Below are positions 10,673 to 21,702 of a stretch of 64,000 nucleotides of DNA, piece by piece. Each line of letters begins with the position of its first letter. Position 1 is the stretch's first letter. Below the pieces are notes generated by a model. That model saw only the letters and a list, made by a program, of their open reading frames with translations, ran no database searches and had not been told where the DNA came from. The stretch is taken from NCBI RefSeq assembly GCF_009389715.1, contig NC_052399.1, positions 21,545,646 through 21,609,645 on the forward strand, in the 5' to 3' direction. The DNA comes from Phoenix dactylifera. Taxonomy: Eukaryota; Streptophyta; Magnoliopsida; Arecales; Arecaceae. A program made the position numbers and the translations under genes.

Positions 10673-11344
10673 ATGCTTCCAAAGACATTCCTCCTACTCT
10701 TTCTGCTTCTCCTTTTCACTTCATTCATTCCAAACGGGACAACTGCTTGGGAGCTTGTTAAACCAAGTGAGCCTGATTTATATTTCATCCCAAGAAGTAA
10801 ATTTAATCTATCATGTTCTTTTTTGCTCTTTTATGCCTGACCTCCCTACTCTACCAAGACATGGGCCATATGTATAAAAAATAAGCATTTAGCTAGGGTA
10901 AGTTGAATGCTTTTTTTTTTTCCTTTTCTTTTCTTGAAGATCGCTATAACATCATTTATATTTGCTTTATATTCCATGCTATCGAATCTATCTCATTATT
11001 AGAATCCATCACAATTCTTAGCTCAACTGGTTGGCATCCATCTCGATCTCGAAGAGATCCAAGGCTCGAACCTAGGCAGTGGTGCTGCCATGATATTTTT
11101 CTTGAAAAAAGAAAAGAAAACAAAAACAAAATCAGCTAAGCTTAGGTTTTAGTGTGCATCCCCCGTAAGAAACCATAAAAATCTTTTCCGCTGAAAGAAA
11201 ACATTCCAAACATAATTATATCTTGCTTGTTGGTTAAATCTAAATACGGATATAACTTGCTGTTGGCGCATGGATGCAGCAACTGGTGGCCAGACGCCTG
11301 TGGATGCCACGGACCGCATCGGATATCGACCCCCGGTCCCATAG
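10673..11344 (+). CDS. Small secreted peptide precursor, gene 2 (shortened paralog, 52 aa)
   Basis: Spliced model join(10673..10766, 11280..11344), 159 nt, 52 residues, intron 513 bp, phase 1, same donor (AA/GTGAGC) and acceptor (GATGCAG/CAACT) as gene 1. The signal peptide (MLPKTFLLLFLLLLF) is kept. Exon 2 begins TTGGQTPVDAT and ends RPPVP like gene 1. However, 105 bp (35 codons), including the proline-rich part and both cysteines, are missing in frame. The conserved Arg after the signal peptide (ARELV) is changed to Trp (AWELV). It is a tandem-type duplicate of gene 1 with promoter and 3' flank. It may encode a truncated, altered or non-functional product; the open frame survives. Confidence 0.5.
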
Positions 11345-11900
11345 CTGCAGAGTAAAATCGTAGGTGTGCTACTATACTAATGGCTGCAGCGACTGCTACA
11401 TCCTCGCATAAATTGCCCTGAAATGGGCATATGAACTAAATAAGCGGCCGTATCAAGATGTCATGTTCGCTTTGTTGTACGCGTACTGTGTACCTAATGG
11501 TAATTGGGAATTTTAAAGCTGCCGCGTTGTTCTGTTGTTGCTGTTGTATTGAGTTACGGGCTCTCTCTTATCTCCTTCCTTTTCACTATTTTTTGCAATC
11601 CTCGTTGCTCTGATGGGAATTTTGACATCCTCCACTCCTTGCATTAGTTATTAATTAAATGGCCGCTTGCCCGAGTTGTTTCCAACACCGCAACCAATAA
11701 CCACTTCGCTGCGTAGGCACTTTCGTAGCTGTGCCTCCGATAAAAAAAATATAAAATAAATTTATCTTATTTTATCGGGTTAAGTTTTTGAGATAAATGG
11801 TGATTTCAACGTGAAATAGATTCTTCAGATCCTCCTCATAACTTGCTGCATCTCACGCACCGAGAATTTTCCTCCACTCTTGCAATCAGCTATTCTTGGA
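11345..11900 (+). repeat. 3' flank of peptide gene 2
   Basis: Matches 2583-3230 downstream of gene 1, with small insertions including an AT-rich piece near 11740-11825. No gene was seen. Confidence 0.55.
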
Positions 11901-12135
11901 TTGAGATGAACTCCCGCATCTTCCTGCACCAGAGCTTTCCCCTTTGGGTCCTGATAAATAACTCTACGGCTTCTCTAGGCTGGCTGCAAAGCTGCAGGAG
12001 AATCGCTCACAGATTGGTCATGTGATACGGCCACACATTTTCTAGAGAATATGCTAGGCTTGAAATTTTATCACATCCTCAAAAATTCATAAACAAAAAT
12101 CATCTCATTTTATAATAAGAATAAACCTGTATAGG

Positions 12136-12280
12136 ATGCATGGCCCAGGCGCTAATACAAAGCTTGGTGTGGTGGATTATAGGATGCATGCCCAGGCTCT
12201 GACGCTGGCGGTGCTCTCGGGTGCAACGCTGCTACACTATTACGACGCCAAGCATGCAATTGAGGACGACGAAAAAGTTC
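12136..12280 (+). pseudogene. HIG1-domain (hypoxia-induced) protein gene fragment
   Basis: The open frame reads RMHAQALTLAVLSGATLLHYYD, very like the conserved (A)R(L/M)HAQALTLA.L.GA...YYD segment of plant HIG1-type mitochondrial inner membrane proteins, which support respiratory supercomplexes. A possible 3' splice site (cctgtatag) lies just upstream, and the similarity fades after the Asp/Lys-rich stretch, about 12280. The N-terminal part and first membrane helix are not seen nearby, so this looks like one isolated exon. Whether it is spliced to anything is unknown. Confidence 0.5.
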
Positions 12281-13081
12281 AAGGGGCTTATAATATGTCC
12301 GTTACTTTGTTAGCAATGGCCATAAAAGTGAGAAGCAATGATGTTGTTGAGGGGGTAAGACTACTACTCTCGGCATCTTGCCCATTTGTACTTGGTATAT
12401 ATGGACTACGTTATATGATTTTGAGCATATATATGAACGATTTCAATCTAGTATGATCTCTTCTGTGACAAATTTCTCCGCCTGGTGTGATCAAACTTAA
12501 TGCTTTCATCAGGGTGTTGAAAATTTGAGAGAGAAAAAAAATATATATATCCTATATTGATGGATGAAGTGATCAAGGCGGATACCTTGAGCATCATCAA
12601 GTGTACAATATGGCAGTTTGCCAACTTCTCCATGCGGACTGTGTGCATAGGGTTCGTGTTCGTGTGTAGAATGCAACGGAGGATGCATTTACCTAAATAT
12701 CTTACCCTGTTTGATTAAGCTAATCAGCCAAAGTAATCACATGCTATCAATCATCTATTGGACCACCCATGTTTGTTATACTATGATAATTTGGCTAATA
12801 ACATCACATTGTTCTTCCAAAAGACTGACTTGTCGTGTAAAGTTCTTCGGCCAAGCTAATCTGATATGATAACATCCAATGTGTTGCTAAACCGAAATCT
12901 TATTTGAGTTGCACTAAGTTGGCAGAGGTTAGCGTTTAGACCTTTGTACCGAGCTTAAAAGTCTACCTCTTGCTTTTGGATTGCTTACCCCATATCCTAA
13001 GTAACTTGGACCAATCAATTGCAAATCGGTCAAGCCACTGGCTTACTGAATAAAAAACAAATGGGTAGAAAGGATAGGATT
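12281..13081. other. Intergenic, no gene
   Basis: AT-rich sequence with no recognisable coding region, RNA gene or clear repeat ends. Confidence 0.4.
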
Positions 13082-13276
13082 CTTATGTTTTAGGTGAGGA
13101 TGTAGTCCATGAACATCAGGAGGCGAATAATGCAGCGGACTGGATGACCCTTGATCTAGGAGAACACTTTGACTACCTCTCTCTCTGCTCAGTTTAGAGA
13201 TATTTTATTTTCTGAAGCCTCTGATTGTATTCACATTAGATTGATTTGATGTAACTGCTCCAAAAAAAAAAAAATT
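13082..13276 (+). mobile_element. LINE 3' tail (RNase H remnant)
   Basis: The plus strand reads EHQEANNAADWM, the last conserved block of the RNase H domain of plant LINEs (REANRAADWVA). About 120 bp of 3' UTR and an A-run at 13261-13274 follow. It is severely truncated at the 5' side. Confidence 0.6.
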
Positions 13277-13278
13277 AA

Positions 13279-13302
13279 ACACACACACACACACACACAC
13301 AA
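13279..13302. repeat. (CA)n microsatellite
   Basis: CA run directly after the LINE A-tail. Confidence 0.9.
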
Positions 13303-14198
13303 AGAAGAGGCCCTTGTTCTACCATGGTCGCTGGACTCTAGGTTATCCAATTACCAAATGGCCAAACCTAATTTGATATGTCCGGGCCTCTCTTCATGTA
13401 CACAAATGCAATAAATCCAGACTCTTCAGGCGGGCCCATTAGCCCTGTAATATCTGGCTATTACAGGTTCTTTCTGAAATTTGATACTCTTCCCCCTGCC
13501 ATCGACTGGAGTCCGCCTTGTTACTTTGAGGCCGATCATATTTTGAAGCTTCTGCTACCTCCTCCTAAGTTGTATCCTCTTTGTGTTTTCATATCACATC
13601 CCACTGTAATTCTTTGTGAATCTCTCTCTTCTTCTCCGCTATGTAATCTTCTATCTGAATCAATAAATTCGGGTTTAGGTGGTCTATGCCCTCCTCTTTC
13701 ATGAAAACAAAAAGAAAACTAATTGCAATCATAAAACCTAGGCATTATTATTATTTTTTCCGATATTCGATGGAGAGAAGGAACCAATGATAAATTCCGT
13801 TTATGAATCACTGGTCGAGAAATAGCAATGGCTAAAGCAGGAATCTCTAGATGGGCATAGCTTAGAGCACAAACTCTAACCAAAGCCTCTTTCCTGCATT
13901 AGACCCCCATTAGCAACAATCTGATGGCTTGCCAGACACTACTCTTCTGCTAACGGTTGGTCTCATTTCCTGTCTAAAATTCAGATATGTGACTGCGTTT
14001 TCTCGGTTCCGGTTAGCAGAGGGTGCTGTAACTAAATTGTTCCAATATTTTACTGATCATAATTGTTACAAAAAGAAAATACACAGTAGTAATACTTGGC
14101 TAGTGAAACACATTACTTCTTGTTAGAAAAAAGAACTCATTATTCGAACCATGAACTCACACCTGGACAGACAGACAAGTAAACTATTCATCAGATCC
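13303..14198. other. Intergenic, 3' flank of LRR kinase
   Basis: No convincing coding region. A 108-codon plus-strand frame at 13378-13704 has no recognisable domain and is probably chance. The part near 14150-14198 would be the 3' UTR of the minus-strand kinase gene. Confidence 0.4.
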
Positions 14199-17100
14199 TT
14201 ACATTGCAAATGCATTTCTAATTGCACTCATTTTGTTGACCACAGTTTGCATATCCAGCCGCAAATTTGGTGCTTCCTGTGAACACAAGAGACCAATATC
14301 AACCATGGAGACCGAGCATTCCATCATTCTCTCCCTAACAATGCTTTCACTCAGACTGCCAGTTTCCATGCTTGAGAGCACACTAGGGTCCATTATCTCC
14401 ATTACTCTCTCAGGGAACCCCATCTCAACAAAATTACGAAGCGACCAACCATCTTTAAACATATCATCAGTAGGCCTCCTTCCTGTCAGCAGCTCTAACA
14501 GCAGTATCCCGTAACTGTACACATCTCCATGCGTAGAAACCTTGGCGCCCGTGCCATACTCTGCAATTCATATTTAGATGTTCATAGTATAGTAAGTTTC
14601 CAAAGCTTCATGAAGACTTCAATCGAAAAAAATGTGATGCAAGTTCAGAATTTTTACCTGGAGCTATGTATCCTATCGATCCTTTTAATGCGATCGAGTA
14701 ACTCGGGTTTTGAGTTGAGGCGGAGTTGTTTCCACGTAGAAACCTTGCTAATCCGAAGTCACCCAGGTGAGCACACATCTCGTTGTCAATCAGAACGTTG
14801 CTCGGCTTCACATCGCAATGAACAATCGGAGTCGGGCCATGGTGATGATGAAGATACTCTAGAGCAAAGGCAACATCAATGGCTATGTCCAACCTTTGAG
14901 CAAGGCTTAAATACCTTGACTCGCAACTGTCGGATACCTTGGGATGTAACCATTCTTCTAGACTCCCATTTGGCACAAACTCGAAGACTAGAGCTTTGAA
15001 ATCATTTCCACTGCGATCGATGCTTGAACATGTAGTAATGATCTTGATGAGATTCCGGTGCCTTATATTTCTCAAGGCTTCACATTCAGCTAGATAACTC
15101 TTCAAAGCTCCTCTTTCATGGAGGTTGAGTACCTTCACTGCAACAACTTTGTCGTAGGCATCTAGAATTCCTTTATACACAGAACCAAAGCTCCCGACCC
15201 CAATCAGATTGACAGAAGAAAACCCATCAGTTGCTTTGTGCAGTTCGGCGTAAGAAACCAATTTATATTGATCCCCTGATGAAGACTCAGATGGGCGTCT
15301 CTTTCTTGGGTATTTCTTCCAGCAGAGAATGGCTAGCAGAACAATCAAACTAAGAGCTACCATGACAATTATGAGTATATTTTTGAGTGAAGCAAATGTT
15401 TTTCTTGCATTCGAGCACGAAGGAAGCAGCAACCTTGGATCACCCCCACAGAGCTTATCATTGCCTTGAACAAAAACTTCACTCGTATTTGTAAAGAGAC
15501 CTTTAACTGGTACCGGACCCTCAAAATCATTGAAAGATAAATTGAGATATTGGAGGGTACCAATGTCACTGAAGAATTCTGGGATTCGGCCAGACAGCTT
15601 GTTGCGCGAAAGATCAAGCCGTTGGATACTTTTCAGATTGCTCAACTGCAAAGGAATGCGCCCCTCAAAGAGGTTTCCTTCCATGAAAAGGTCATTCAAG
15701 GTCACACAATCACCAAGAGCACTAGGAATTTCACCAGAGAGTTTGTTTTCAGAAATATCAAGAAGAATAAGAAGATTCAACTTGCGGACATCCGATGGTA
15801 CGGACCCAGCCAGAGAATTATGGGACAGATCGAGGACCTTTGTAAGAGAAGAAATGCTGAGAACCTCACTCGGTATGGTGCCACCGAGCTGGTTTTGGGA
15901 AAGGTCCAGCACATTTAGATGCATGTAATTTATGAAGCTTTTTGGAATGTTTCCTTGCAAATTATTGCGTCCCAACTGGAGTACTTCAAGCTGAGCGAGG
16001 TTGCCAAGCGAGGCTGGTATTGGCCCTGAAAATTTGTTCCCAAACAAAGTTAATCGAACCAAGTTGTGAAGCTTCCCTATTGTACCAGGAATGTTGCCGC
16101 CGAGAAGGTTATAACTCAGATCGAGTTCCTGTAATCCCTTGAGATTCTCAATCTCTCGAGGAATCTGCCCTGATATTTGAAGCATGGGCAACAATAGCTT
16201 TTCCAGTTGCGTGGAGAGGTTTGCAATAGATCTGGGAAAATTGCCTGCAAGAGCATTGCTGGAGAGATCCAACAATTTTAGATTTGTACAGTTGGTTAGA
16301 GAAGCAAGAAAACTCCAATCACCGGCATTCCTTGCCTCGAGCCGGTTGTACCCAAGTGTTAGGCGAGATAGATTCTGAAGCTGTCCTAGATTCGAAGGCA
16401 CGGGTCCACTAAATTTGTTACGAGAAAGATCAAGTAGTTGGAGGTTCGAAGCATTCGATAGCGAGGGTGGAATAGGTCCTTCCAGCTGGTTCCCCATCAC
16501 GCAAAGATATTGGAGTCTAGGGAGGGTGCGGCCCATGCTGGGTGGAAGCCTTCCGATGAAATGATTTGATGCCAAACTCAAAAACTCCAAGGACGAGAGA
16601 TTGTACAGAGAAGAGGGAACCATGCCTGATAATTTGTTGTATGATAAGTCAAAATATTTCAAGCTTGTGATGTAGCCAAGACTCTCCGGAATTTCCCCCT
16701 CCAATCTGTTTGTTCTTAGATAAAGAGAGATCAGTTTGGAGCAATTACCAAGCGAAGGTGGTATGGGTCCTGTGAGACTATTTTGACTAAGAAGGAGATA
16801 CGTGAGGGTGGAAAGGTTCCCTAGAGAAGGTGGAATGATTCCTGTAAGACTGTTGTTTGATAGCATAACAGTAGCGAGCGAAGGGCTCCTCCCCATCCCA
16901 GGTGGAATGAGACCAGAAAATTCGTTAGTGCCAAGATTTAGCGAAGAAAGTTTTGGAAGAGAGAAGAGCTCATCAGGAATCTCTCCGATGAGGAGGTTAG
17001 CTTCGAGAGAGATGCTGCGGAGGTCCGAGCACTGGGCGAGGCTGGAGGGGAGCCACCCACTTAGCTTGTTGTTGCCCAAACTAATATTTTGGAGTTTGGA

Positions 17101-17598
17101 GCAATTGGACAGGGAGGCCGGGATCCCTCCTTCAAGGGCATTGTAGCTCAGGTTGAGATGCAGAAGGCGAGGCAGGCGGCCAAGCTCAGGTGGGATGGAT
17201 CCATTTAGGTAATTGCCGGCAAGGTGAAGTCTCTTGAGGAAGGTAAGATTGGCTAAAGAGGGGGATATGGAACCTGTCAGGTTCAGCGAGTCCAGCTCCA
17301 AGGCCGTCACTCTTTCTGGGTGCTGGTGGCTGCCGCAAGTCACGCCATACCAATCGCAGTAATGGAGAGTCCGGTTGCTCCACGAGGACAAGGCGTCGCC
17401 AGGATCTGACAGTAGGGACTTGAAGGATTGGAGAGCAATACCCTCTCCGGTGGAGGTTGAGTAGGATCGTCGGATGCGAACAAGAGAGGATTGGTTTGTT
17501 AAGGTGGCCATGCAGGCGAGAAGGATGATTGCTTGTAAGGAAGGAACCAATCTACAAGGAAGAGAGTGTAGGAACCCCATTGCCATGAAAGCATGCAT
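14199..17598 (-). CDS. LRR receptor-like kinase, LRR-XII (EFR/XA21-like), non-RD
   Basis: Coding sequence complement(join(14199..14560, 14658..17598)), 3303 nt, 1100 aa. The 97-bp intron follows GYIAP with a perfect frame (P/E-YGTGAK), the usual place in this family. In order: signal peptide (hydrophobic stretch ...[12 protein letters not shown]), LRRNT ([17 protein letters not shown]), over 20 LRRs to about residue 700, a Cys pair cap ([14 protein letters not shown]), a transmembrane helix ([16 protein letters not shown], near 740), and a kinase with [12 protein letters not shown], catalytic Lys in [14 protein letters not shown] in the catalytic loop and DFGLARF. Cys in place of Arg before the catalytic Asp makes it non-RD, typical of immune pattern receptors. 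The start at 17598 was chosen as the first Met ahead of the hydrophobic stretch; 17586 and 17580 are alternatives. All key kinase residues are intact. It probably acts at the plasma membrane in pathogen or peptide perception. Confidence 0.92.
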
Positions 17599-17815
17599 GC
17601 CTTCTGCCGTCGAATTAATCCACCCACCGCTGTTATATTGCCTGCAGGCGCAGATGCGGCATCTGTCAGCTTCTAGATTCGTGCTACAAAAATCATTAGT
17701 CCAACACAAAGCTACCTTTCGTGCATAAATTTTTGGTCAACATGACCTCCTGTTACCGTGGAGTCTTTAGAGGGATGGAAAAGTAATTTCCTGTAAATTT
17801 TTATGCCCAAAAAGT

Positions 17816-18711
17816 GGGTGGTTCTATATACACCCCCCCTATTGCTCAGGACACCCCCCAAAAATTAAAAAAAAATTAAATACTCTCTACACCCCCCCAT
17901 TTGCTAAGGACACCCCTAAAAAATTAAAAATTCCTAAATTACCCCCCACCCTCCCCACCTCCTCACCTAAATTGCTCTCTACACCCCCCAAACCCCCCCC
18001 ACCCCGCTCTTCCCCTCCAAAACACCCGCCGGCTTCTCCCTTCCGCCCAAAAAACCTCGCCTCAAGCACCTCGCCGGCGGCCAAACCCCCTCCGTCTCCC
18101 TTTGAACTGTTCCGCCCAAAGCACCTCGCCAACGCCCAAAACCCCCCCGTTCCCCCTTCTCCCTCTCGTCGCCGGCATTCTGTTCGGCTGCACAGAGCCG
18201 GACAGAACCCTTCTGTTCGGCTGCACAGTGCCGGACAGAAGCCTTCTGTTCGGCACTATGCAGCCGAACAGAAGAGTTCGGTTGAGGGTTGCCGAACAGA
18301 AGGCTTCTGTTCGGCACTGTTCAGCCGAACAGAAGCCTTTTGTTCGGCGATCCAGTGCCGAACGGAGCACGAACCGTGAAAAAAAAAATTTCGAAACAAG
18401 GTGGAACACGTACCTTTGCGGCCGATTCTTCGTCCCAAATCACTAGTTGCTTGTCCATGCTTCGAATGGGGCTTAAATCTCCTTCAAAGATCGCCTAAAC
18501 GATGTAAATGGATCGAGGGGTTTAAGGGGGGTTTGAGGGGTGTTTTTTTTTTTTCTTTTCAAAACGAAATGGAGGAGGAGGAAGGGGGGGTGTACTGAGA
18601 AAATTTCAAGGGCAATATGGTAATTACACTAAAGGTTAGTTTGGGTATTTTTTTTTTTTGGTTTTTGGGGGGTGTCCTTAGCAATAGGGGGGTGTATATA
18701 GAACCACCCCC
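17816..18711. mobile_element. Terminal-inverted-repeat element (Mutator-like?) with GC-rich cargo
   Basis: The two ends are inverted copies of about 48 bp: GGGTGGTTCTATATACACC at 17816 and its complement ending at 18711, both followed by 'tattgct.aggacacccccc'. Long terminal repeats of this kind fit a Mutator-like or similar DNA transposon, but I could not find a convincing target duplication. The interior is C-rich, carries no transposase, and holds the hairpin array at 18178-18368. Confidence 0.7.
18178..18368. repeat. Array of six 32-bp hairpin units
   Basis: Units start near 18178, 18210, 18243, 18275, 18304 and 18336, a 29-33 bp period. The best units are perfect or near-perfect 12-bp inverted repeats, CTTCTGTTCGGC and GCCGAACAGAAG, around an 8-bp loop. 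The fourth and sixth are degraded. Every reading frame therefore shows a repeating pattern such as AEQKxSVR, a by-product of the palindromes. Confidence 0.85.
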
Positions 18712-19866
18712 AAGAAGTCTTGTTCGGGGCTTTCACTTTTGAATTGGTCCATCTCTTCTCAGCTTGTGCTGTAGAGAGTGCCAATTTTGACTTTGGTTCT
18801 TGGGTCGGGGCTGCCGTACTGGGAAAGTCAAAAAGAAATAAAGAAAAGGGAGAATGAAAGCACCTCATCCGGTCATGAGCAGTGCTACTGATGTTAATCA
18901 GCTTGGCTTTTGGTTATGCTGAAGGATAAAAGAGTTCAAATCCTAGCTACATAAAATTTCGATGGTCAAAATTTGTGACAGATTTTTTATTTACTGTGCA
19001 GTTCGGGGTTGCATCTAATATACTGCAGTCGTAGGTTTGAATTGTAATCAACAATTTGGTTTTGACAATCGACATGTCTGCGTTGTTGGAATTTTTTACA
19101 ATTTGAGTTGTACAGGATCCTTTCCGATAGAGGTCTGTCTGATGATTATATGGGAATATCTCTCTTATTTAGCGGCTATTTTTTAGCGAACAACTTAATT
19201 AATAAACGTTATCATCAATGTCCGGTCAATTCTGGACCAATACCGAGTTCATTACTTTTCGAGAACACTAGAAATGGTCAGCCACTTCGAGCGACATTGA
19301 CATAGCATGTCAAAGTCAATCCTGCTAAGTAGGCTGTCTTACGCTGAAGATCTTTCTTGGCAACTTATCTCGTGCTTTTGTGATGAGAAATGGGTGTTGC
19401 TAGGTCTTTTCCTTTCTTCTACGCACCCGAATATAAGAGAAAGGAAGTCCAACCGATAGCTTTAGTAGATCTACAAGCGAAAAATATTTGTAGATGTCAT
19501 TATCTATGTCGAGACAATCTTGGTCAATAAATGATTGTTTGTCTGGAAGAGTAGGAACGGCAAGCAATTTTTGACCACCGGCAAAACATGCCATGCGAAG
19601 TCAGTGCAGCTCTAATTGGACTTTGTCCTCTTATTTACTTGGTAAGAAATAAGCTACATATGATTGACTAGAAGTGCACTTGGAGGCTATAGTAGACCGG
19701 CAAGTCCTATGTGACAAGTCAGCAGTACTAAGTTAAAATTTTCTATTAGTTTTTTGTTGTTGAGAAAAGAGATGGGAATCTCCATCTAACTCTCCTTGAA
19801 TGAGACAACCAGGCTGAAGTACTATAGAAAGGACCATCCAAGCTCATTTGGTATATACGAGTCCAT
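18712..19866. other. Intergenic, no gene
   Basis: No gene was recognised. A segment near 19625-19665 ('cttggtaagaaataagctacatatgattgact') recurs at 23410-23450, so some of this is repeat-derived. Confidence 0.4.
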
Positions 19867-21067
19867 TATAAAGAAGAATAGGCTCGGCTGGAATTTTGGC
19901 AATACGATCAGTTGTATTTGAGAGGTGGAGCTATACCTGTATATATAATGGAGTTGGTTACAACAGATTCAGAAGATTACAATTTAAAAATATAAATCCA
20001 AGAAATCAGGAGATTGTTGTGGAGATATGATTCGGTTGTTGCAGATCCTAAAGATCCGAGCTTAAATGATCTTTACAAATCTTCTTGTTATTACTCCCCT
20101 GCAAGCTGAACGGTGGTGGGGCAACTTTCAGCTTGTCCCGCAGAAACTGAAAACGTAAGGAAGGCAGAGGCTTGGTAAGCACATCAACAATTTGATCTTT
20201 GCTTGATAAGAACCGGACGTCTAGTAGCTTTTGTTGCACCTTCTCACGGACAAAATGATAATCTAATTCCACATGTTTCATCCATGCATGGAACATAGGA
20301 TTAGTAGAACCATAAGTTGCACCAACGTTATCACACCACAATGTTGGAGGACATGAGAAGAAGATGCCCAATTCACGCATAAGAGACATAATCCATAAGG
20401 TTTCTGCAGCGGCATTGGTGACTACTTTATATTCAACCTCTGTTGATGAACGAGCAACCATTGGCTGCTTCTTTGATGAACTAGAGATGAGGTTGGAACC
20501 AAAATAAACACAATAAGCTCCAGGGCTCTCATCCTCTAGGGTATGTTCATCCACAATTTTCTGATCATGTCTATCACCTGCATAAGGCTCTTTACGACTT
20601 GAAGCAAGCCTCACAGGCCTGGTATGCTCAACTTCATGTTCATCTTCTTGCCTCTGGCTTTACTAACTCTAAGGCCGATACTTCTCTCTTTATTTACAAT
20701 TATCGCGGTGTTTAGATTTTTGTGTTAGTCTATGTTGACGACATTATTATCACCGGCTCTCATTTGGCCTCCATTGAGGCTTTTATTCATTCATTTAATC
20801 GAGAGTTTGCACTTAAGGATTTGGGTGATCTCAACTACTTTCTGGGAGTGGAAGCCACTAGATCTCCATCGGGAATGTTTCTGTCTCAACGGAGATATAT
20901 CTTCAACCTCTTACAGAGGACAAAAATGGCTGAAGCAAAGCCAGTTTCATCGCCAACCTCTTCTGAATCTATTGTAACCAACTCCATTACACATATAGGC
21001 ATAGCCCCACCTCTCAAATACAACTAAGAGCATTGCCAAAATCCCAGCCGAGCCTATTCTTCTTTAT
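19867..21067. mobile_element. Two head-on Ty1/copia fragments forming an inverted repeat
   Basis: Fossil. The minus strand at about 20048-20614 shows the copia RNase H region (for example VARSSTEVEYK, VDVLTKPLP). The plus strand at about 20722-20990 shows the end of a copia reverse transcriptase (YVDDIIITG). The outer edges, 19867-19977 and 20961-21067, are inverted copies of each other of about 108 bp and look like LTR-derived sequence. Broken, with most of the element missing; two partial copies of one family lie in opposite orientation. Confidence 0.75.
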
Positions 21068-21275
21068 AGTATCAGAGCAGAGGTCCTGAGTTCGAACTCT
21101 GTCTTCGCACTCTTTAACCCCATTATTAAAAATTTCACATGTTGGGCTCACCCATTAAAAGAAAGTCTGACCCACATATGAGGGGAAGTGTAAGAAAATA
21201 TAAAATATATAAATAAATCTACCTTATCCTATTAGCTTAAGCTTTCAGGATAAGTGGTGATTTCAACACATTAAG
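21068..21275 (+). mobile_element. TRIM-like short LTR element remnant
   Basis: Fossil. It starts with a primer-binding-like 'agtatcagagcagaggtcc', then about 120 bp of non-coding interior, a purine tract (gaggggaag) and an 80-bp LTR-like end (TGTAAGAAAATA ... GATTTCAACA, 21193 onward). This matches the common terminal-repeat-in-miniature layout in plants. The first LTR is not seen. A degraded sister piece may lie at 11740-11810. Confidence 0.5.
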
Positions 21276-21702
21276 GTAATTGCTTGCGACGGGAACTCCC
21301 TCAAGGAAAGATATAAACAGGGTTGCGAACCGGTTGGGTTCCGCGAGCCTAGATCTAATGCCAAGACTTTTTCAGAGTGCTGGATTTCATGGCAGTGGAT
21401 CCAAAATGGGAGGAATGGTTTAGCAAGGAAGACTTGATGCAAATTTCCCCGGATGTTGAGAGTTTTTAACTTTTTACCGCTGTTCTTTTTTCCATTAGAA
21501 GTTTTTTTTTTTAATTATTGTGAGGGGGAAAGGGAGGCAAAAGGCCATCTATTTTTTTTTTTTTGTTAAATAGAAAAAAGTATTTACATAATTACCAAAA
21601 GGAGGGAAGGATTAGCAATTGTTACAACATAGTATCTATATCTTTCTCAAAACAAAATTTCCTTCCAGCAGGGAAAAAGACTCCAATCCTACCAAATAGA
21701 AT

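Noticed and set aside
13378-13704. 108-codon plus-strand frame
   Set aside because: No recognisable domain, no promoter or splice context; low-complexity tail.
17972-18446. Proline-rich and AEQKxSVR-repeat open frames on both strands
   Set aside because: They exist in nearly every frame because the hairpin array and C-runs avoid stops. There is no domain and no consistent start.
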